Positions 61,025-64,000 of a DNA stretch of 64,000 nucleotides are shown here, piece after piece. A model generated the notes under the pieces. It saw nothing but the letters and a program-made list of their open reading frames with translations, did not search any database and was not told where the DNA came from. Numbering within the stretch: position 1 is the first letter of the stretch; every line of letters begins with the position of its first letter. The position numbers were made by a program, and so were the translations under genes. Source of the stretch: Pedobacter chinensis (lineage in GTDB: Bacteria > Bacteroidota > Bacteroidia > Sphingobacteriales > Sphingobacteriaceae); the NCBI RefSeq assembly GCF_003339865.1, contig NZ_QPKV01000003.1, forward strand, positions 1,090,840-1,154,839, written 5' to 3'.

Positions 61025-63520
61025 ATGAGTGATCAAAATTATCTCCTGAGTAATGAGCAATTACTGGATGTTTTTAATTTAACACATACTGCAACAGCCA
61101 TACATGTTGGCGAAAATGCTACCATCCAGACAGCAAATGATGCAATGCTGAAGATTTGGGGAAAAGATAGAAGTGTTATTGGTAAATCATTGGAAGAAGC
61201 GCTTCCAGAACTTAAAGGGCAACCTTTTATTGACATGTTTAAAAAAGTATGGAGAGAAGGGCTAACCGTTTCGGGAAAGGACACCGCAGCAGATTTAGAG
61301 ATTGATGGTAAAATTCAGACCTATTATTTCGATTTCGAATACAGAGCTGTGAAAGATGATAAGGATAAAACCATTTGCATCCTACATACTGCAATTGATG
61401 TTACAGAAAGGTTCTTAAAAAAAGAAGCGATAGAACAAGCTGCTGAAAAGGAACTTGCGCTGCAAAGAGAACAAGCACTTAATGAGGAGCTTGCAGCCAC
61501 AAATGAAGAACTTTTAGCGACTAATGAAGAGTTACAGAATGCTCAGGAAAAACTATCTGTTTTAAATAATGAGTTAGAAGATAAAGTAGAAAAAAGACTT
61601 AGTGAACTTACTGAAAGTGAGGAACGGTTCCGTACCATGGCTGAAGGCACAGATATATTTATTGCTGTTGGCGATGAGACTGGAAATGCAGTATATTTTA
61701 ATAAACCATGGGTAGCGTTATCTGGCAGATCTATGGAAGACTTACTCAAATTTGGTTGGGTAGATTTAATACATCCTGAAGACAGGGACCGTTATGTAGG
61801 AATTTACCTTAGAGCTTTAGAAAAACAAAAACCTTTTGCCGGAGAATTCAGGATATTAAATAAAGAAGGAAATTATTGTTGGCTCTTAGCCAGTGGTCAA
61901 CCTCGTTTACATGCTAATGGTACTTTTGCCGGTTACATCAGTTCAAGTATTGATATAACTGATCGTAAGCTTATTGAAATAGAAAAACAAAACCTGGGCT
62001 CTTTAGTGGAAGCCAGTTCAGAATTTATTAGCCTGGCCAACTTAGATCATTCTATGCTGTATGCCAATCCTGCTGCCTTGCGAAAACTAGGCTGGAGTTC
62101 GGTTAATAATAAAACAATTCTTGACTGTATTTATCCGGAGGATCGGGGTGAAGCAAAAAATATCCTGAACAATTTGATTGAACATGGGAGATTTAAGCAT
62201 GAAATCCGTTTCTGGAATGAGCAAACGAAAAAACCTTTTTGGATTGAATGGAATGGCTTTGCAATCAGAAACCCTGAAACCAGTGACATCATTGCGTTGG
62301 CAACTGTGAGTCCGGATATAACGGAAAGAAAACTTTACCAGGAAGAATTACAGGAAGTTAATGAAGAAATGGCTGCAGCCAACGAAGAACTTGCTGCAAC
62401 AAATGAAGAGCTGGCGGCTACTAATGAAGAATTAGCCCAAACTCATAACGATCTCATCGAATACATAAAGAAACTTTCAGATAGTGAAGAGAAACTTCTT
62501 CAGGCCATAAGAACCGGTAAAATGGGTACCTGGAGCGTTAACCCGCAAACATTAAAAGTTACCATGTCTACTTTTGTTAAGGAATTGTTAGGCCTGGATA
62601 TGGAAAAAGATGTGGAGATAGGAGAAGTGATGAAAGCAGTTCATCCTGATTACCGTCAGATGCTTTTAACAGCACTTGATAATGCTATTAATCATCATCT
62701 TTCCAGCGATACTGAATATCCAATAAATAATCTCCTTACCGGTGAAGAGAAGTGGGTAAGAGCTACAGGCATGGTGTTTTTAGATCAACAAGGTAATCCA
62801 ACAGAATATTCAGGCATGTTTATGGATATCACTGAACGAAAACTTGATGAGTTGCGTAAAAATGATTTTATCGGAATGGTAAGTCATGAACTAAAAACGC
62901 CGCTTACAGCCATTAACGGCTTTGTACAGGTTCTGCAAAGAAAGGCTAAAACTACCAATGATGAGTATTCTTCGTTAGCTTTGGATAAGGCCTATATTCA
63001 GGTAAGAAAAATGACAGCCATGATTAATGGTTTCTTAAATGTGTCTCGTTTAGAATCTGGAAAACTGATGATTGACAAACGTCCGTTTAAACTGGATGAA
63101 CTTTTACGGGAAACCATTGATGAATCTTTTATTTCGCCATCTACCCATCAGGTAACACTTGGATCATCCTGCGGGGTAATCGTAAATGGAGACAGAGATA
63201 AAATTGGGAATGTAATTTCTAATTTATTGAGCAATGCCCATAAATATTCATCAAACGGAACCAATATTGAGGTTAGTTGTAATATTACTGATGATGAAGT
63301 GATTGTAAATATTAAAGATGAAGGAATTGGTATTTCTCCTGAAGATGCCAAAAAACTTTTTGAAAGGTATTATCGTGTGCAGAGCAACCATACCATTTCT
63401 GGTTTTGGCATCGGATTGTATTTAAGTGCAGAAATTATTGAACGCCATCATGGCAGAATTTGGGTGGAAAGCGAAATTGGTAAAGGTTCGGTGTTTTCAT
63501 TTGCCCTGCCACTAAAGTAG
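61025..63520 (+). CDS. multi-PAS sensor histidine kinase
   Basis: 831 residues, no transmembrane helix, so probably a cytosolic sensor. Four PAS-type domains: about 10-130, 195-320 (ESEERFRTMAEGTDIFIAVG), 325-440 and 485-610. They are joined by coiled-coil linkers built from repeated NEELAAT heptads (about 140-190 and 440-485). The kinase core has HisKA with the phospho-acceptor His-621 (DFIGMVSHELKTPLTAINGF) and an HATPase with N box NVISNLLSNAHKYSSNG, G1 IKDEGIGI and G2 GFGIGLYLSAEII. No receiver domain follows and no response regulator is adjacent. The signal is unknown. Confidence 0.93.
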   Translation: MSDQNYLLSNEQLLDVFNLTHTATAIHVGENATIQTANDAMLKIWGKDRSVIGKSLEEALPELKGQPFIDMFKKVWREGLTVSGKDTAADLEIDGKIQTYYFDFEYRAVKDDKDKTICILHTAIDVTERFLKKEAIEQAAEKELALQREQALNEELAATNEELLATNEELQNAQEKLSVLNNELEDKVEKRLSELTESEERFRTMAEGTDIFIAVGDETGNAVYFNKPWVALSGRSMEDLLKFGWVDLIHPEDRDRYVGIYLRALEKQKPFAGEFRILNKEGNYCWLLASGQPRLHANGTFAGYISSSIDITDRKLIEIEKQNLGSLVEASSEFISLANLDHSMLYANPAALRKLGWSSVNNKTILDCIYPEDRGEAKNILNNLIEHGRFKHEIRFWNEQTKKPFWIEWNGFAIRNPETSDIIALATVSPDITERKLYQEELQEVNEEMAAANEELAATNEELAATNEELAQTHNDLIEYIKKLSDSEEKLLQAIRTGKMGTWSVNPQTLKVTMSTFVKELLGLDMEKDVEIGEVMKAVHPDYRQMLLTALDNAINHHLSSDTEYPINNLLTGEEKWVRATGMVFLDQQGNPTEYSGMFMDITERKLDELRKNDFIGMVSHELKTPLTAINGFVQVLQRKAKTTNDEYSSLALDKAYIQVRKMTAMINGFLNVSRLESGKLMIDKRPFKLDELLRETIDESFISPSTHQVTLGSSCGVIVNGDRDKIGNVISNLLSNAHKYSSNGTNIEVSCNITDDEVIVNIKDEGIGISPEDAKKLFERYYRVQSNHTISGFGIGLYLSAEIIERHHGRIWVESEIGKGSVFSFALPLK

Positions 63521-63533
63521 ATGTCAAATTAAT

Positions 63534-63561
63534 AAAAAAGGATAGGCTAAACAGCCTATCC
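63534..63561 (-). terminator. minus-strand intrinsic terminator
   Basis: Perfect 9-bp stem GGATAGGCT / AGCCTATCC with an AAAC loop. The six A at 63534-63539 become a T-run on the minus strand, so it ends transcripts of the DUF1810 remnant; it may also back up the kinase gene. Confidence 0.65.
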
Positions 63562-63647
63562 CATATCTAAACCCAAACATGCGCTCAAACATGAATGAAT
63601 TATAATTTAAACAGCAATATAGCATATTGGTTTTAATCAAACCAAAT

Positions 63648-63911
63648 TTATTCTTCATAAAGATTAATCGTATTTAAATCTGGCAATCCATTAAAATAAG
63701 TAGATAATACTTCTTCAAATATTGGGTTGGTGTTTGGGATAATAGAAAACAAGGTCATTGACGAATGGAGTTTCAAATCATCCGGATAACCAAAAATATC
63801 GTTAGCACTCTTGCCTTTATGCTTTAATAGTTCTTTAGATATATCAATCAATCTCTTTCCAAGCAGAGGATGAGAGATTGTAAAATAAACTGTGTCAAAA
63901 GTCAAAATCAC
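63648..63911 (-). pseudogene. DUF1810 protein gene, 5' part lost to an IS insertion
   Basis: 87 codons. From about HPLLGKRLIDISKELLKHKG through ANDIFGYPDDLKLHSSMTLF to FEEVLSTYFNGLPDLNTINL the sequence is the C-terminal half of the DUF1810 family, whose members are ~140 residues and begin with a Trp-rich segment (HWMWFIFPQ-type) missing here. The apparent GTG start at 63911 and the first ~10 residues (ILTFDTVYF) are encoded by the IS end. The gene is thus truncated and probably inactive. Its 5' half may survive beyond the element outside the window. Confidence 0.7.
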
Positions 63912-64000
63912 TAACTTTAGATACAGTTTATTATGATGAGAGAAGAACAGCTCGATTATGAGCTAATGAAACAAAAGGCCCTCGAGCAATTGCGCTCAGG
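63884..64000 (+). mobile_element. left end of an IS256-family insertion sequence (partial)
   Basis: The transposase start, the interrupted DUF1810 gene and a TGTGTCAAAA-containing end sequence mark an IS. A perfect 10-bp inverted repeat (AATAAACTGT 63884-63893, ACAGTTTATT 63923-63932) brackets the 29 bp before the transposase ATG. The left boundary is placed at about 63880-63890 where DUF1810 similarity begins; the target duplication and right end are outside the window. Confidence 0.65.
63933..64000 (+). CDS. IS256-family transposase (N-terminal fragment at window edge)
   Basis: ATG-ATG start at 63933/63936; the 22 residues visible read MMREEQLDYELMKQKALEQL and continue RS, matching the start of Bacteroidota IS256-type (mutator) DDE transposases, which go on with a GKS/GKDG-type segment. 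The catalytic DDE residues lie beyond the window. The gene starts directly after the right arm of the inverted repeat. The call rests on a short fragment but agrees with the disrupted neighbour gene. Confidence 0.7.
   Translation, partial: MMREEQLDYELMKQKALEQLRS

Noticed and set aside
13563..63520. Two-component pair of the NarL regulator and the PAS kinase
   Set aside because: They are 47 kb apart on opposite strands, and nothing in the sequence links them.

Overview
The window looks like a chromosome segment of a Bacteroidota bacterium of the Sphingobacteriaceae, most like Pedobacter. The DNA is AT-rich. Several genes carry the Bacteroidota promoter signature (a TTG/TTTG element about 20 bp upstream of TAnnTTTG). 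Gene families typical of the phylum are present: CarboxypepD_reg/beta-barrel outer-membrane proteins, a PorP/SprF protein, a gliding-type C-terminal domain and CbpA/CbpM. The assignment rests on protein character and motifs only; no search was run.

Layout. 1-2370: a partial gene end, a probably decayed minus-strand gene, and about 1.1 kb of non-coding DNA with seven paired 10-bp direct repeats in front of ahcY. 2371-9411: ahcY, a small cysteine-containing secreted protein, a 937-aa outer-membrane beta-barrel protein, a lipoprotein, an SPFH/prohibitin protein and a truncated HigB remnant. 9632-13216: the str cluster rpsL-rpsG-fusA-rpsJ. 13217-25477: a 12-kb block of unrelated genes between rpsJ and rplC: small disordered acidic proteins, a NarL-type regulator, dgt, a collagen-like/adhesin + CHU_C-type + PorP/SprF trio, a fungal-Tyr1-like prephenate dehydrogenase, a RelE/ParE-type toxin-antitoxin pair and a TauE/DUF1634 pair. 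25478-40647: the S10-spc-alpha superoperon from rplC to rplQ, including secY, map, infA, rpmJ and rpoA, with internal hairpins and one strong terminator-like hairpin before rpoA.

40906-64000: a large secreted glycoside-hydrolase-like protein; a GMC oxidoreductase with its gluconate-dehydrogenase-subunit-3-like partner; a methyltransferase; a ~206-bp tandem duplication; DUF1304; dnaK; a sugar kinase/nucleotidyltransferase pair; a HerA-like ATPase; cbpM-cbpA; an S9 peptidase; DUF1801; a small HTH protein; a four-PAS histidine kinase; and at the right edge a DUF1810 gene cut by an IS256-family element that runs out of the window.

How it works together. The centre is the translation and secretion core (ribosomal proteins, EF-G, IF-1, SecY, methionine aminopeptidase, RNA polymerase alpha). 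Around it sit chaperones (DnaK, CbpA/CbpM), envelope proteins and sugar metabolism. The least explained sequence is in the non-coding DNA: tandem heptamers that start within 0-5 nt of the stop codons of five genes and also occur inside one reading frame, the 10-bp paired-repeat array before ahcY, and structured leaders within the ribosomal clusters.
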